Positions 46,354-56,317 are shown, numbered from the stretch's first letter. The stretch: DNA of 64,000 bases from Heliomicrobium modesticaldum Ice1 (GCF_000019165.1 NC_010337.2:985001-1049000), one strand, 5' to 3'. Notes: a model not told the origin generated them from the sequence alone. Numbers and translations: made by a program.

Positions 46354-47859
46354 TCAGCCGTCCCCCTCCAAAAAGGCCTTGTAGGCCCGGTACGCCATAT
46401 AGATATCCGCCTTGTGGGCGACTTCAAAAGGCGCATGCATGCTCAGCAGAGGAACGCCGCAATCGAGGACATCCATCCCGTATACAGCAAGAAACTGGGC
46501 GATCGTACCGCCACCGCCCTGATCCACCTTGCCCAATTCGCCACTCTGCCACAGGATCCCTGCCTTCTGGAAAATCCGGCGCACCTCCGCCATAAATTCA
46601 GCGTTCGCCTCCGACGTGCCATACTTGCCCTTGGTGCCCGTATACCTGGCCACGGCGACGCCGAAACCCATCCGCACGGCGTTGCGCTCGTCAAGGACGC
46701 CGCCGTAGTTGGGATCCACCGCCGCCAGCACATCAGCCGAGAGCGCCTGCGTGTTGAAGAGGCATCGCCGCACGATCAACTCCGGCGGTGTCCGATCGCC
46801 TCCCGGCAGGGAAGCGTAGATCAACTCAGACAAGGCGTTTTCAAAAAAGCGCGACCGCATCCCCGTGTTGCTGTCCGAACCGGTCTCCTCTTTATCCACC
46901 AAGAGGACCGCCGCTGTGCGATCGCCGCCGGCCCGGTCGAAGAGTGCCTCCGCCGCCGTGTAGCAGCAGACGCGATCATCCTGGCCGTAGCCGCCGATAA
47001 AGGCGCGGTCAAAACCGATGTCTCGGGCGGCGCCGGCCGGCACGGCCTGCCATTCTGAAGAGAGGAAGTCCTCCTCCGTCATCGCCATGTGCTGGTGCAG
47101 GATCTCCAGCACCGCCTGCTTGTAACGGTTGGCGTCCTTTTCCGCCGCCCCATCCCCACCGCCGGCAGGCAAGCCGCCGACGAGGAGGTTCAAACCCTCG
47201 CCTTCGATGGCCTCAGAGAGCTTTTTCTCCATCTGATCCTTGGCCAGGTGAGGCAACAGATCGGTGATGGTGAAGACCGGGTCCTCAGGCGCCTCACCCA
47301 GGCTGATCCGGCGGACGCTGCCATCAGGAAAGACGGTGACGCCGTGCAGCGCCAGAGGGATAGCCAGCCATTGGTACTTCTTGATCCCCCCGTAGTAGTG
47401 GGTCTTAAAGAGGGCCATCTTCTCATCCTGATAGAGCGGGTTCGGCTTCAGGTCGATGCGCGGCGCGTCCAGGTGGGCGCCCACCAGCGACAAGCCCTCT
47501 GCCAGAGGGCGAGAACCGACGTGAACGAGCAGGATAGCCTTGTTGCGGTTGAGAAAGTAGACCTTGTCACCGACCTGGAGCCCTTGGGCCGCTTTTTCCG
47601 CAAAAGACACATAGCCTTTCGCGCGGGCTCGCTGCACCACAAATTCGACAGACTCGCGCTCCGTCTTGGCCGTCGACAGGTAACGCCGGTAGCCCTCGGC
47701 GAAGGCCATCATGTTCCGGCGTTCATCGGGGCTCAGCCGGTCCCACACCGGCTCCGTCTGCCGCGTCAAGGGCCCCTTCCCCTTTTCACCTACAAAGTTA
47801 TCCAAGTCAAAGCACTCCTCTCTTTTTCCGATGAGGCCGATAAAGAAGTGGTCATTCAC
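46354..47859 (-). CDS. M18-family aminopeptidase
   Basis: 501 residues, the clostridial M18 (aspartyl aminopeptidase) type. Metal-binding blocks are SLVGAHLDAPR, VDKEETGSDSN and the late SMHAPFEVAHKADIY. It should remove N-terminal residues in the cytoplasm with two metal ions. The start is GTG, overlapping the cvpA stop (GTGA), so translation is coupled. No signal peptide. Confidence 0.92.
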   Translation of the reverse strand: MNDHFFIGLIGKREECFDLDNFVGEKGKGPLTRQTEPVWDRLSPDERRNMMAFAEGYRRYLSTAKTERESVEFVVQRARAKGYVSFAEKAAQGLQVGDKVYFLNRNKAILLVHVGSRPLAEGLSLVGAHLDAPRIDLKPNPLYQDEKMALFKTHYYGGIKKYQWLAIPLALHGVTVFPDGSVRRISLGEAPEDPVFTITDLLPHLAKDQMEKKLSEAIEGEGLNLLVGGLPAGGGDGAAEKDANRYKQAVLEILHQHMAMTEEDFLSSEWQAVPAGAARDIGFDRAFIGGYGQDDRVCCYTAAEALFDRAGGDRTAAVLLVDKEETGSDSNTGMRSRFFENALSELIYASLPGGDRTPPELIVRRCLFNTQALSADVLAAVDPNYGGVLDERNAVRMGFGVAVARYTGTKGKYGTSEANAEFMAEVRRIFQKAGILWQSGELGKVDQGGGGTIAQFLAVYGMDVLDCGVPLLSMHAPFEVAHKADIYMAYRAYKAFLEGDG

Positions 47860-48581
47860 CGGAAAGTGTAGCCGCTAAAGCGCTCGCCAATCCACCGATT
47901 CGAATCAAAGACATAAGGCATCAGCCGCGACGATTCCAACAACGGCTGTGTCTCCACCCGCAGGGGCGAAGCCCCGGTCAGGGGACCGCCAAAAAACCAG
48001 GACAGCACCACCGCCATCACCACCCAGGCGGCCAGAGAGACGAGCACAGCGCCGAGCAGCTTGTCGGCCCTGCCGATCCAGCCGTCGCCGCGCAGGCCGA
48101 TCCAGCCGGCGGCGGCGACTTTAACGGTCAGGGCGAAGACGAGAATGAGGAGCAGGAAGACGAAGCTGTTCCAGACGGAGTGGGCCACATAATTGGCCAC
48201 CAACTCGGCCAGGTTCCGCACCCCTTCGGGCACGACCATGTTCAGGTCGGACAGCCGGCGCGCCATCTCCTCCTTGTAAAAGTCGGGCAGCGGCAGGTCC
48301 TTGACGACCCGCTCCAGATTCAAACTCGGCGCCACGTCCGGCTTCACCTGGGCCGCCGGGATAGACTGGGTGAAGCGCTGCAGGAAAAACCGCTGCAAAG
48401 CCGCGACAACCCTGAACTGTTGGTCGAGGAGATCGGCGATGGGCTGAAAGAGGGACGATGCCAGCGGGAAGGCGAAAAAAAAGGCACCCACCCCCATGAG
48501 GGAGGCCAGTAAACCACGGCGCCACCCTCGGTAAAAGGTGAAGGCTATCAGACTCACGATGAGGATGTCGAGGGCGTTCAA
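47856..48581 (-). CDS. cvpA: CvpA-family membrane protein
   Basis: 241 residues with four predicted membrane segments: ILIVSLIAFTFYRGWRRG, a second at about 25-45, then two after a long loop. CvpA proteins are tied to envelope integrity and, in enterobacteria, colicin V. The start is TTG with AAAGGGGG about 10 nt upstream. It overlaps the aminopeptidase by 4 bp. Confidence 0.88.
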   Translation of the reverse strand: MNALDILIVSLIAFTFYRGWRRGLLASLMGVGAFFFAFPLASSLFQPIADLLDQQFRVVAALQRFFLQRFTQSIPAAQVKPDVAPSLNLERVVKDLPLPDFYKEEMARRLSDLNMVVPEGVRNLAELVANYVAHSVWNSFVFLLLILVFALTVKVAAAGWIGLRGDGWIGRADKLLGAVLVSLAAWVVMAVVLSWFFGGPLTGASPLRVETQPLLESSRLMPYVFDSNRWIGERFSGYTFR

Positions 48582-48654
48582 GGCGGGGGTCCCCCTTTTT
48601 TTCGCCTTCTCAAAAAATCATATCCACAGTTTCGCTGCCAGAGAATCGCAAGGG

Positions 48655-49629
48655 CTAAAAACCGCCTGAAAGTCCGGTAGCCTTCATCAGCTGACGGACG
48701 CTTTTGCCCTCGAAGCGGATGCAGTAGGACTGCATGATCAGGCGGTCGGCGAGGCGGTGGTTGTAAAAATTCGCCATTTCTCCGAGTTCAATGTTCATGG
48801 AAATCACCATGGGTTTGCCCATGCGCTGCCGGTCATTGACCAGTTCGAACAACTCGGTGACGACAAAATCAGTCCGCTTCTCCGTGCCAAGGTCGTCGAT
48901 GATGACCAAATCAGCCGAACGAAGCGCGGCAAGCACCTCCGGCTGCCTGCCGTTGTTTTGAAAATCGAATTTCGCTTCCATGATGCTGTTCATGATCTGG
49001 CTGATGGTCCGGTAGATCACCGTCTTCCCGGCCTCCAGCAGCCGGTTGGCGATGGCGCTCGACAGGTGGGTTTTTCCCGTCCCGACGGTGCCGTAGAAGA
49101 GCAGATTGCCCTTGCCATTGCCGGCGATAATCGCAGCAGTGAAGTCTCGGCAGCGTTCAAGGGCGGTCCGCATTCTGCCTGCCAGCCCCGGATGAAGGTG
49201 TTCCTGCTGCTCATACCAGGCCAAAGAGAAGGTTTCAAAGGTCTGGTTTTTCATATCCCCGGTAAGCCCTGATTGGGCAAACGCCTCATCGATCTCTTCC
49301 TGGATCAGGCAGGGACACTTGACGCCAAAATCGATCCAACCGCGATCCTCACAGCGGGGGCAATCCCACTGAACCTCAAAGAGACTCGGGTCGACAGGCA
49401 GCCTTTTCAACAAGTCCTTGCGGGCAGCCGTCAGCTCCTGCCGCTCACGGTTGAGGCTCTCCAATTCCTCCGCCGTCAGTCGGCCAATGGCCCCTTGGAC
49501 GAGGCGGATGCCTGTCAACCGCAACCGTCGATCGATAGCGGCCAGTTCCGGGTGGGCCTGATGGATCTTTTCCACGCGCCGGTCACGTTCAGCCTGTTTT
49601 TGCAGCCTTTTGTTGTCGCGGTTGATCAT
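48655..49629 (-). CDS. dnaI: Helicase loader DnaI/DnaC-type AAA+ ATPase
   Basis: 324 residues. The N-terminal part has a zinc-binding cluster (CPRCEDRGWI...KCPC) that contacts the helicase. The AAA+ domain has Walker A YGTVGTGKTHL, Walker B VIIDDLG and an arginine finger region near the C-terminus. It should load the hexameric DnaB onto DNA. AGGAGGGG precedes the ATG. It is 12 bp downstream of the DnaD-domain co-loader, as in the Bacillus dnaB-dnaI pair. Confidence 0.92.
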   Translation of the reverse strand: MINRDNKRLQKQAERDRRVEKIHQAHPELAAIDRRLRLTGIRLVQGAIGRLTAEELESLNRERQELTAARKDLLKRLPVDPSLFEVQWDCPRCEDRGWIDFGVKCPCLIQEEIDEAFAQSGLTGDMKNQTFETFSLAWYEQQEHLHPGLAGRMRTALERCRDFTAAIIAGNGKGNLLFYGTVGTGKTHLSSAIANRLLEAGKTVIYRTISQIMNSIMEAKFDFQNNGRQPEVLAALRSADLVIIDDLGTEKRTDFVVTELFELVNDRQRMGKPMVISMNIELGEMANFYNHRLADRLIMQSYCIRFEGKSVRQLMKATGLSGGF

Positions 49630-49640
49630 CGACGCCCCTC

Positions 49641-51023
49641 CTAGAGATCGCGGAACTGTTCATAGGCCTTCGCTTCTTCCTCATTCTTCGGCAATACGTT
49701 AACGCCAGCCATGGGACTCCGATTGGAAGGCGTCTGCGGCACCGCCGGGCGGCCGCCAAAGCCGCGCGAACGCTGCTGCCGGAAGCGTTCGATCTCTCGA
49801 TCGCCATCTTCTACCGTCCGCACACCGGCCTCACGCCAACGGGAGAGGACCTTGTCCACATAATTGATGCTGGGGTTGGCCGCCCCCTTATAGGCCTCCT
49901 GGCAGGCGCGCAGAATCACCTCATGGGAAAAACCCCAGTTTTGGGACCACTTCACATAGGTGTCCCGGAAGATATCGTTGATCTTGTTGGGGCTGCCCAG
50001 CGTCAGCCACACCTCGTAGACCTTTTCCTCGAGATAGGTCTTTTTCCCAAAAAATTCGGCCAACTGGTCCCGTCCCGAAATCCCCCAAGCGGCGACCATC
50101 TCCGCCTGCCGGCGGAACTCCTGGATGGCCCGGATGCCCCCCCGAGCCGCCGCTTGCAAGAAATCGAGCAAAAAGGGCTCAGACCAGCGGTGGCGCATCT
50201 GGATCTTGCGAAGGTCGCGCGCCTCTTCCGCATTCGCCGCCCCGCCCCGCAGTTGTTGCAAAAAATGGATGAGCGGTCCGTTGTCTTCCACAGCCGATGG
50301 GGGGAGCTGGCCGCCGGCAGCCGGCCCTGTGACCGATCCCGCAGCCGACGCCGAAATGCCGGTCAGCTGCCGCTCCGTGTAGAGCTTGATGGCATCGTCC
50401 AGTTCCCGGCGCAGACTGTCCAGATCGGACCGCTCCTGATCCAGGCGCCGCCTCTCCTCCTGGAGCCGCCGTTCCTCCTCGGCCAGCCGCATCTGCAACA
50501 GGTGAAGGGACTGGTCTTTTTCCATGAGTGACAACTGCATGCGGCGGAGATCGTCGTCACGGGAGGCCAGGCGTTCCTCCCGCTCGATGAGAACCTTGCG
50601 TTCCTCATCGAGCTGCCGCCGCTCCAGCACCTGGCGGTTGCGCAGTTCTTCGAGGCGGCGGATCTCCTCCTGAACCTCTTCCATGATCAACATATACTGT
50701 CGGCTGATTTCGGCGCCGCCCATCCGGCTCTTCAAGAGTTGATCAAAAAGGGGTTCAAAGGAAAGGAAGACCCGATCTTCCTTGCATTGAACCTCCAGCA
50801 GCCCCATCTTCTTCAGCCGGGCGATCGAGTCGGCCACATGGCGCGGCAGGCTGGACGGGAGTATCCCCTCTGCTCCGGCCGAAGCCGCCCGCTCCTCGAT
50901 GACGAGCAGTTCCTGGACCAGGTCATTGCTCAGTTGCAGATCCTCACGGGAATAATAGATCAAGTTATGTAAATGCAGCGCATGGTTCTCCCAGAGCAAT
51001 TGCATCCATCTGGCCAAGGTCAC
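49641..51023 (-). CDS. DnaD-domain helicase co-loader (Bacillus DnaB-like) with long coiled coil
   Basis: About 460 residues. The N-terminal winged-helix-like region (LARWMQLLWENHALHLHNLIYYSRED) precedes a long heptad-rich coiled coil (about 115-215, many Glu/Arg/Leu). A C-terminal DnaD-like domain ends in NPSINYVDKVLSRWREAGV. In Bacillus the DnaB/DnaD proteins remodel origin DNA and recruit the loader; the downstream dnaI supports that role. The start is GTG at 51023, 9 nt after AGGAGG; GTG two codons earlier is too close to it. Confidence 0.85.
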   Translation of the reverse strand: MTLARWMQLLWENHALHLHNLIYYSREDLQLSNDLVQELLVIEERAASAGAEGILPSSLPRHVADSIARLKKMGLLEVQCKEDRVFLSFEPLFDQLLKSRMGGAEISRQYMLIMEEVQEEIRRLEELRNRQVLERRQLDEERKVLIEREERLASRDDDLRRMQLSLMEKDQSLHLLQMRLAEEERRLQEERRRLDQERSDLDSLRRELDDAIKLYTERQLTGISASAAGSVTGPAAGGQLPPSAVEDNGPLIHFLQQLRGGAANAEEARDLRKIQMRHRWSEPFLLDFLQAAARGGIRAIQEFRRQAEMVAAWGISGRDQLAEFFGKKTYLEEKVYEVWLTLGSPNKINDIFRDTYVKWSQNWGFSHEVILRACQEAYKGAANPSINYVDKVLSRWREAGVRTVEDGDREIERFRQQRSRGFGGRPAVPQTPSNRSPMAGVNVLPKNEEEAKAYEQFRDL

Positions 51024-51123
51024 CGGCACATCCCTCCTTTGGCATCCGGCGATACCATTGTAAACCGCCTGCCTCCGGGTGGCAAAGAGTTTTCTCGTCC
51101 GGGCGGGATCTCCCTTTTCATTA

Positions 51124-51567
51124 TTATCCAGCCCCGTCGCCTGCCTTTTTCTCACCGATGGCCCGTTTCGCTGTCACCAGATCGGCGATCGTCGTCTTCG
51201 CGAGGACATCCAGCATGGCGCTCTGGGCACGCGCCCAGACATGGTGCAGGGGACATCCCGCTTGGTTCGGACAGGAACCGCCCCCCACCAGGCAGCGGTT
51301 GATGGCGATCGGCCCTTCGATCACCTCGATGACGGCCTGCAAGGTGATCGTCTCGGCCTCGACGGCGAGGCGGACGCCGCCGCCGGCGCCGCGCGTCGAG
51401 TCGACCCAGCCGTGACGGCTGAGGGCGGCCATGATCTGCGGCAGGAAATTGGACGGGATCGCCTGCCGTTTGGCGATATCCTTCGACAGGGTGGACTCAC
51501 CGGGCGGCAACAGAGCCAGGTCCAGCAAGGCGGCGATGGCGTATTCGGCTTTGCGCGTGATCTCCAC
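51124..51567 (-). CDS. Rrf2-family iron-sulphur transcriptional regulator
   Basis: 147 residues. A winged helix (SNFLPQIMAALSRHGWVDSTRGAGGG) is followed by three Cys at 92, 99 and 105 and His108. This is close to the IscR pattern of three Cys plus a His three residues later, so a [2Fe-2S] or [4Fe-4S] cluster is likely. No isc/suf or nitrosative-stress gene is next to it, so its regulon is unknown. A palindrome just upstream may be its own operator. Confidence 0.9.
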   Translation of the reverse strand: MEITRKAEYAIAALLDLALLPPGESTLSKDIAKRQAIPSNFLPQIMAALSRHGWVDSTRGAGGGVRLAVEAETITLQAVIEVIEGPIAINRCLVGGGSCPNQAGCPLHHVWARAQSAMLDVLAKTTIADLVTAKRAIGEKKAGDGAG

Positions 51568-51584
51568 GGGAGCCCCCCTTTTTT

Positions 51585-51628
51585 AATATTAGCAATTCGA
51601 TATTGTTATGGTGCAACGCCCTTGTCAA
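51585..51628 (-). promoter_or_regulatory. Promoter and candidate operator of the Rrf2 gene
   Basis: On the minus strand a perfect TTGACA lies at 51623-51628, with a weak CAATAT about 17 bp downstream. An imperfect inverted repeat aatatt...gatatt (51585-51604) overlaps the -10/start region, where an Rrf2 protein could repress itself. Confidence 0.45.
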
Positions 51629-51664
51629 CTGCCGAGACCATCGCGCCGCTTGCATCGCCTGCCG

Positions 51665-54232
51665 TCACAACCCGGCGACGACCTCTGGACGGGCCACCAG
51701 ATCCTGAGCCCGCCCCACTTTTTTGCGCAACGCCTCATCCTCCTCGACGGCGCGGGCCAACTGGCGCAGCACATCCATGGTGCGGCGGGCCAGGGCGATG
51801 GCGTCGCCTTCAGCCATGTTGACCAAGGTCAGGTACTCCGTCCAGTTGACAGTCTCGATGAGGGTTTTGATCAGGTAGCAGCCCTCGGAGCGGAAATGGG
51901 GCTGAGGCAAGCCGGCCGGCACGAGATCGCGGACGCGGAAAAAGGTGTCCCGCGCTTTTTCCAGCCAGCCGCCCATATTCCGGGAGGCGCCCGTCACATG
52001 AGGCTCAAAGCGGCTTTCCTCTTGGACGACGCCGCCGATCAGCGCCGCCAGCTGCGTCTCTGTGACGTCATGGAAAAGACCCTCAAAGAGCCACTCCGTC
52101 ACCAGCAGTTCCTCCACATGGAGCTTGCCCAGCACAGCGCCGCGAGGCAGCAGCGTCCCCTCCTCGGTCAGGTACTGCTTATCCTTCAGGAAGCGGACCA
52201 TGCGCTCATACTCGCGGCGGATCTTGTCGATCTGGTCTTGGGCGCGGGCCAACTGCGCCTCGGCGTTATCCCAGGACTGATAAAAGCCGGACGTTTCGGT
52301 GTTCCGCTTCCGGCAGTTCGCCTGATCCTGGCGGTGGCAGCGCATGTAAGGAAGCCCGGTGAGTCGCTCGCGGATCTCGGCCTGGCGCTGAATCGCCTGG
52401 TCCAGGCGCGCCTTCAGGCGGTCGCTTTTCACCTTCTGCTGCTTCCAGGTCTTTACCTTCCGGTCAAGCATGCGCATCTCCTTGTCCAAGGTGTACCGGA
52501 CGGCCGGACAGGCATCCTTGCCGACGAGATAGCAGCGGGCCGATCCCGGGCTTGTCCGCAGCTGCTCCAGCCTTTTCTGGGCCTGGCGGATCTCAGCCGA
52601 CTCCTGGTAGGCCTTGAAGTTGTTCGTCAGGATCTTGTCCACCTGTTCCTTCGAATGGTGAGCGGCCAGGTTGACGACAGAGTTAAAGGAGAGGGTAAAG
52701 CGCGAACGGATCGGTTCCGGCTGCCGATCCGGCCAGTGGGGAAACCGCTCCGGCGAGTAGTTGCTGTAGTCGACGCGGACGATGACGAGGCCCTGCTCAT
52801 CCATGCCCCGGCGACCGGCCCGCCCGGCCATCTGGTGGTACTCAGTGCCCGTCATGACGCGAAAGCTCTTGCCGTCGAACTTGGTCGTCGAGTCGATGCA
52901 GACGGTCCGCACCGGGTAATTGATGCCGACGGCGAAGGTCTCCGTCGCGTAGAGCAATCGGATGTGACCGCGACCGAACATCTCCTCGACGGCCTGTTTC
53001 ACCACCGGCGGCAACCCGGCATGGTGGAAGGCGATGCCGCGGCTGACCATGTCCCGCATGGCCGCCCAGATCGTTGTCGCCGTCAGCCCAGGCGATCGTT
53101 CCTCCACCTCGACCAGGGACGCCTCGGCGGCCGCCCGGCCGGCCTCATCGAGAAAGGTATGGCCCTGCCAGTCCCGGGCGGCCTGTTCACAGCCGTTGCG
53201 GCTGAACAGGAAATAGAGCGCCGGCAGCAGTTCCATTGACGTCAGGCAGCCTACGAGGCTGCGGTGACTCGTCGCCGGCAGGCCGCGATAAAAGTTTTTA
53301 AAAGGCGATCGCCGCTCCCGCGCCCTCTGTTCCGCCAAGTCGGCCGCCGGCTCGGAAAACTCCTCCCAAAGCCGGATCACATCGCTGGCCTCCAAAAGAC
53401 CCCTGTCCCGCTGGTAATAATAGTGCGCCAGCGGCACATGGCGGTGCAGGTAGCGCACGATAGGGATCGACCGGTCGTGGACGTGGCTCAGCCAATCGGC
53501 GATCTCCTGGATGTTAGGCACCGTCGCCGACAGCCCCAGTAAGCGGACATGGGGCGGCAGCAGGATCAGGCACTCCTCCCAGACGGCCCCCCGCTCGGGA
53601 TCGTTCAGGTAGTGGATCTCGTCAAAGACCACATGGGACAGTTCGCCGGGGATGTCCTTCTCGATGAGCATGTTGCGGAAGATCTCCGTCGTCATGACCA
53701 TGATCGGCCCATAGCGGTTGATCTGATGATCGCCCGTCAAGAGGCCCACATTCCCCTCGCCGTAGTAGCGGCAGTAGTCGCGATACTTCTGGTTAGACAA
53801 GGCCTTGATCGGCGCTGTGTAAAAGACGCGCCGTCCCTCCCGGATCGCCTTGTCGACGAGGTAGTCGGCGATCAGCGTCTTGCCGTTGCCCGTATGGGCC
53901 GCCACCAGGCAGTCAAACCCGTCATCGAGGGCGCTGATGGCCTCGACCTGAAAATCGTCCAACTTAAAGCCACGCCAGACCGGATTCTCCCGATGAGCTG
54001 CCGGCGGTCTGGACCTTTTCTTAGGGCGCAAGGTGCGTTGAAAGACGCGCAGATCCACCGGCAAAGCATCGACAGGCAACAACTCGCCAGGGTGGGCCTT
54101 CACCCCCGGCGCCTCGTCAATTCTCTCGCTGACTCGCTCCGTCGACACCGGCGGGCGGCTGTGTCGCTGCCTTTGCTGTGATCGATCGGAAGGATGGAAC
54201 CTTCGCAAATCTATGTCTCCTTTCGCTGCCAT
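51665..54232 (-). CDS. Ski2-like DEAD/DEAH-box RNA helicase (HelY-type)
   Basis: 855 residues. RecA domain 1 has AAHTGNGKTLIA and VVFDEIHYLND; SATVPN is motif III; domain 2 ends in QMAGRAGRRGMDEQG (motif VI). The C-terminal part has the Ski2/Mtr4-like helical region with Cys residues near CRKR. It probably unwinds structured RNA for turnover or ribosome maturation. The ATG at 54232 has only AAAAAGG close by. The first 85 residues are basic and low in conservation. Confidence 0.88.
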   Translation of the reverse strand: MAAKGDIDLRRFHPSDRSQQRQRHSRPPVSTERVSERIDEAPGVKAHPGELLPVDALPVDLRVFQRTLRPKKRSRPPAAHRENPVWRGFKLDDFQVEAISALDDGFDCLVAAHTGNGKTLIADYLVDKAIREGRRVFYTAPIKALSNQKYRDYCRYYGEGNVGLLTGDHQINRYGPIMVMTTEIFRNMLIEKDIPGELSHVVFDEIHYLNDPERGAVWEECLILLPPHVRLLGLSATVPNIQEIADWLSHVHDRSIPIVRYLHRHVPLAHYYYQRDRGLLEASDVIRLWEEFSEPAADLAEQRARERRSPFKNFYRGLPATSHRSLVGCLTSMELLPALYFLFSRNGCEQAARDWQGHTFLDEAGRAAAEASLVEVEERSPGLTATTIWAAMRDMVSRGIAFHHAGLPPVVKQAVEEMFGRGHIRLLYATETFAVGINYPVRTVCIDSTTKFDGKSFRVMTGTEYHQMAGRAGRRGMDEQGLVIVRVDYSNYSPERFPHWPDRQPEPIRSRFTLSFNSVVNLAAHHSKEQVDKILTNNFKAYQESAEIRQAQKRLEQLRTSPGSARCYLVGKDACPAVRYTLDKEMRMLDRKVKTWKQQKVKSDRLKARLDQAIQRQAEIRERLTGLPYMRCHRQDQANCRKRNTETSGFYQSWDNAEAQLARAQDQIDKIRREYERMVRFLKDKQYLTEEGTLLPRGAVLGKLHVEELLVTEWLFEGLFHDVTETQLAALIGGVVQEESRFEPHVTGASRNMGGWLEKARDTFFRVRDLVPAGLPQPHFRSEGCYLIKTLIETVNWTEYLTLVNMAEGDAIALARRTMDVLRQLARAVEEDEALRKKVGRAQDLVARPEVVAGL

Positions 54233-54297
54233 GCCTTTTTGCCAACATCTTTCGCCCCGGCAGTCTGTCACTCCTCTTTTCTTCCTCTATCTTACCT

Positions 54298-55194
54298 TTA
54301 TTCCGCGTAAATATAGGGGTTGCGCGGCGGCGTCTCGGCGACCATCCCTTTCAACGAGACGATCAACCCACCCGGTGTGCCGGGTCTGCGCGCCCTCTGA
54401 AAAACGCCCGTCCCCTTCACCCAATCGCCCACTTTTATCTTGTCCTCTCCTTTCATCCATCTTTCGGTATTCTCCACGGCCACGCCCATGATCACCCTGT
54501 CGGCCACACAACAGTTGATTACATAACGCCCGATATACAGCCCTTCGCCGCCAGCGGGCGCATCGACGAGAAAACCGCTGATCTCGACAGGACGGCCAAC
54601 AAACCTGTCGGGATCGCGGTTGATCTCCAACAGAATCGACAAAAAGTTTTTTTCGTCAAAAAGGACCGGCTCTATCTTGGCGGGGGCGCCCTCGCGGACA
54701 GCCGGCGCATCGCCTTGCGCCGCCGGCACTCCCTCCCGGTCCGTCTGCGGCTGCCTTGCGCCGCCAAACCAAGGCAGCTCCGAATGACGGAAAGGGGCCT
54801 GCAGACCGGAGAAAAATCCGCCACCTGCCGGCGCTTCCTTCGCTTGGGCGTGGTGCAGGCTTCCGTGGACCGCATCATCGCCGCCGAGCACCTGCGCTCC
54901 CGGCAACAAGGCGAAGAGGATGGGCAGCGTCAGCAGCCCGTAGCGCGCCCCCGCTGCCAGCGGCTGAAGGAGCTGGCGGCCGGAAGAGGATGGCCAGACA
55001 TCCCGCCGTTCCCGGACGATGCGGGCTGCCTGAAAGCAGGCGAGCGCCGCCAGCGTCCAGGCGGCGGCGGCAAGGGCTGGAAAGAAACGCGGATGGATGT
55101 ACAGTTCGGCCCGTCCCGAATCGGCTATCCAGCCCGTCAACAAGGCCAGTGCAACAAGATACACCAGTTTTACGGCATTGACGCCCACGTCCAT
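54298..55194 (-). CDS. TIGR03943-family (YcgQ-like) permease partner
   Basis: 298 residues with about three N-terminal membrane segments, an acidic/His-rich middle and a C-terminal OB-like domain. The block YVINCCVADRVIMGV contains the conserved Cys pair of the family, and FLSILLEINRDPDRFVGRPVEISGFL precedes it. Genes of this family always accompany a DUF318 permease; here they are 7 bp apart. Function is unknown; metal or metalloid handling is inferred from context. Confidence 0.85.
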   Translation of the reverse strand: MDVGVNAVKLVYLVALALLTGWIADSGRAELYIHPRFFPALAAAAWTLAALACFQAARIVRERRDVWPSSSGRQLLQPLAAGARYGLLTLPILFALLPGAQVLGGDDAVHGSLHHAQAKEAPAGGGFFSGLQAPFRHSELPWFGGARQPQTDREGVPAAQGDAPAVREGAPAKIEPVLFDEKNFLSILLEINRDPDRFVGRPVEISGFLVDAPAGGEGLYIGRYVINCCVADRVIMGVAVENTERWMKGEDKIKVGDWVKGTGVFQRARRPGTPGGLIVSLKGMVAETPPRNPYIYAE

Positions 55195-55201
55195 CCCCCC
55201 T

Positions 55202-56272
55202 TTACATTGCCATGATTCGGCCGTTCACCACCCAGGCGAAGAGAAACACCAGCAGCGGCAACCAGCCGAGCAGGAAGCAGACGACAGCAGGCCGGAAGGT
55301 GCGAAAGAGTACCCAGGTGTTTTTCATGTCCAGCATAGGTCCCAGGATCATGAAGGCAAGCACCGACCCCCCTGAAAAGCCGGGCGCCATGGCGCTGGCC
55401 AGGAAGGCGTCGGCGTTGGAGCAGACGGAAAGGCCGTAAGCCAGCAGCATCATGATCAGCGTCGACTGGCCGCTGTCTCTGGCCACCTCGGTCAGCCAGT
55501 CGGGCTGCAGCATCCCCTGCATGACGGCGGCGATGAGCGCTCCCGTCAAAAAGTAAGGACCAAGATCGAAAAACTCGTCGACCGCATGGTCTGCCGCCTG
55601 CCGCCACTTTGCGAGCCACCCAAACCTGCCGTGACCGTAAACGCCGCTGCGAAGATGGGCGTGGTGATCCAGCCTGCCCTGGCTGTGACCGCAGCAAGAG
55701 GTGCCTGCTCCGTGACTGCCGCTATCTTCCTCGCCGCGGATCCCGTCGCCCCGCCAAAAGAGGAAGACCAGCGCAGTCAGCCAGGCGACCAGCATAGCGC
55801 CGATCAACCGACCCAGGACCATCTCCTCATGACCGCGAAAGGCCGTGGCCGTCGAGGCGATGACGATGGGGTTGACGATCGGGGCGGCGAGCAGGAAAGC
55901 CATGCCGGCATAAAGGGGCATGCCCTTGCGCACCAGGCGCCGCACGACGGGAATGATGCCGCACTCGCAAAAAGGGAAGATGATCCCCAGCGATGAGGCC
56001 GTCAGGATGGCCGCCCAGGGCTTGGTCGGCAGCAGGCGGCGCAATCCATCGGGCGAGATAAAGACCTCCACCAGAGAGGAGACGATCACCCCCAACAACA
56101 GAAAAGGCAAAGCCTCCAGCAGGATCCCCATAAACAAAAGGGGGACCGCGCCGCCTTCAGAACGCAAGGCCAACCATGCCGCCGCAGCTACCAGCGATAG
56201 CGCCGCCAGCACCGAGACCAGCCAGGCCTGTTGGATGACCAGATGCCTCACCCGCATGACGAGAACCGTCAT
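55202..56272 (-). CDS. DUF318/UPF0718 (ArsP/YcgR-like) permease
   Basis: 356 residues with about eight to ten membrane segments. The family motif FPFCECGIIPVVRRL lies at about 99-113, and YGLSVCSNADAFLA occurs in the second half. A cytosolic loop (about 175-216) contains a Cys-Cys pair and six His, a likely metal-binding site. Relatives include the organoarsenical exporter ArsP. It forms an operon with the TIGR03943 partner and lies downstream of a CadC-like ArsR regulator, separated by a terminator. Confidence 0.88.
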   Translation of the reverse strand: MTVLVMRVRHLVIQQAWLVSVLAALSLVAAAAWLALRSEGGAVPLLFMGILLEALPFLLLGVIVSSLVEVFISPDGLRRLLPTKPWAAILTASSLGIIFPFCECGIIPVVRRLVRKGMPLYAGMAFLLAAPIVNPIVIASTATAFRGHEEMVLGRLIGAMLVAWLTALVFLFWRGDGIRGEEDSGSHGAGTSCCGHSQGRLDHHAHLRSGVYGHGRFGWLAKWRQAADHAVDEFFDLGPYFLTGALIAAVMQGMLQPDWLTEVARDSGQSTLIMMLLAYGLSVCSNADAFLASAMAPGFSGGSVLAFMILGPMLDMKNTWVLFRTFRPAVVCFLLGWLPLLVFLFAWVVNGRIMAM

Positions 56273-56317
56273 GCCTCATCCCCCGCTTTCCTGTAGTTTG
56301 TCCTTACATGGATACAC

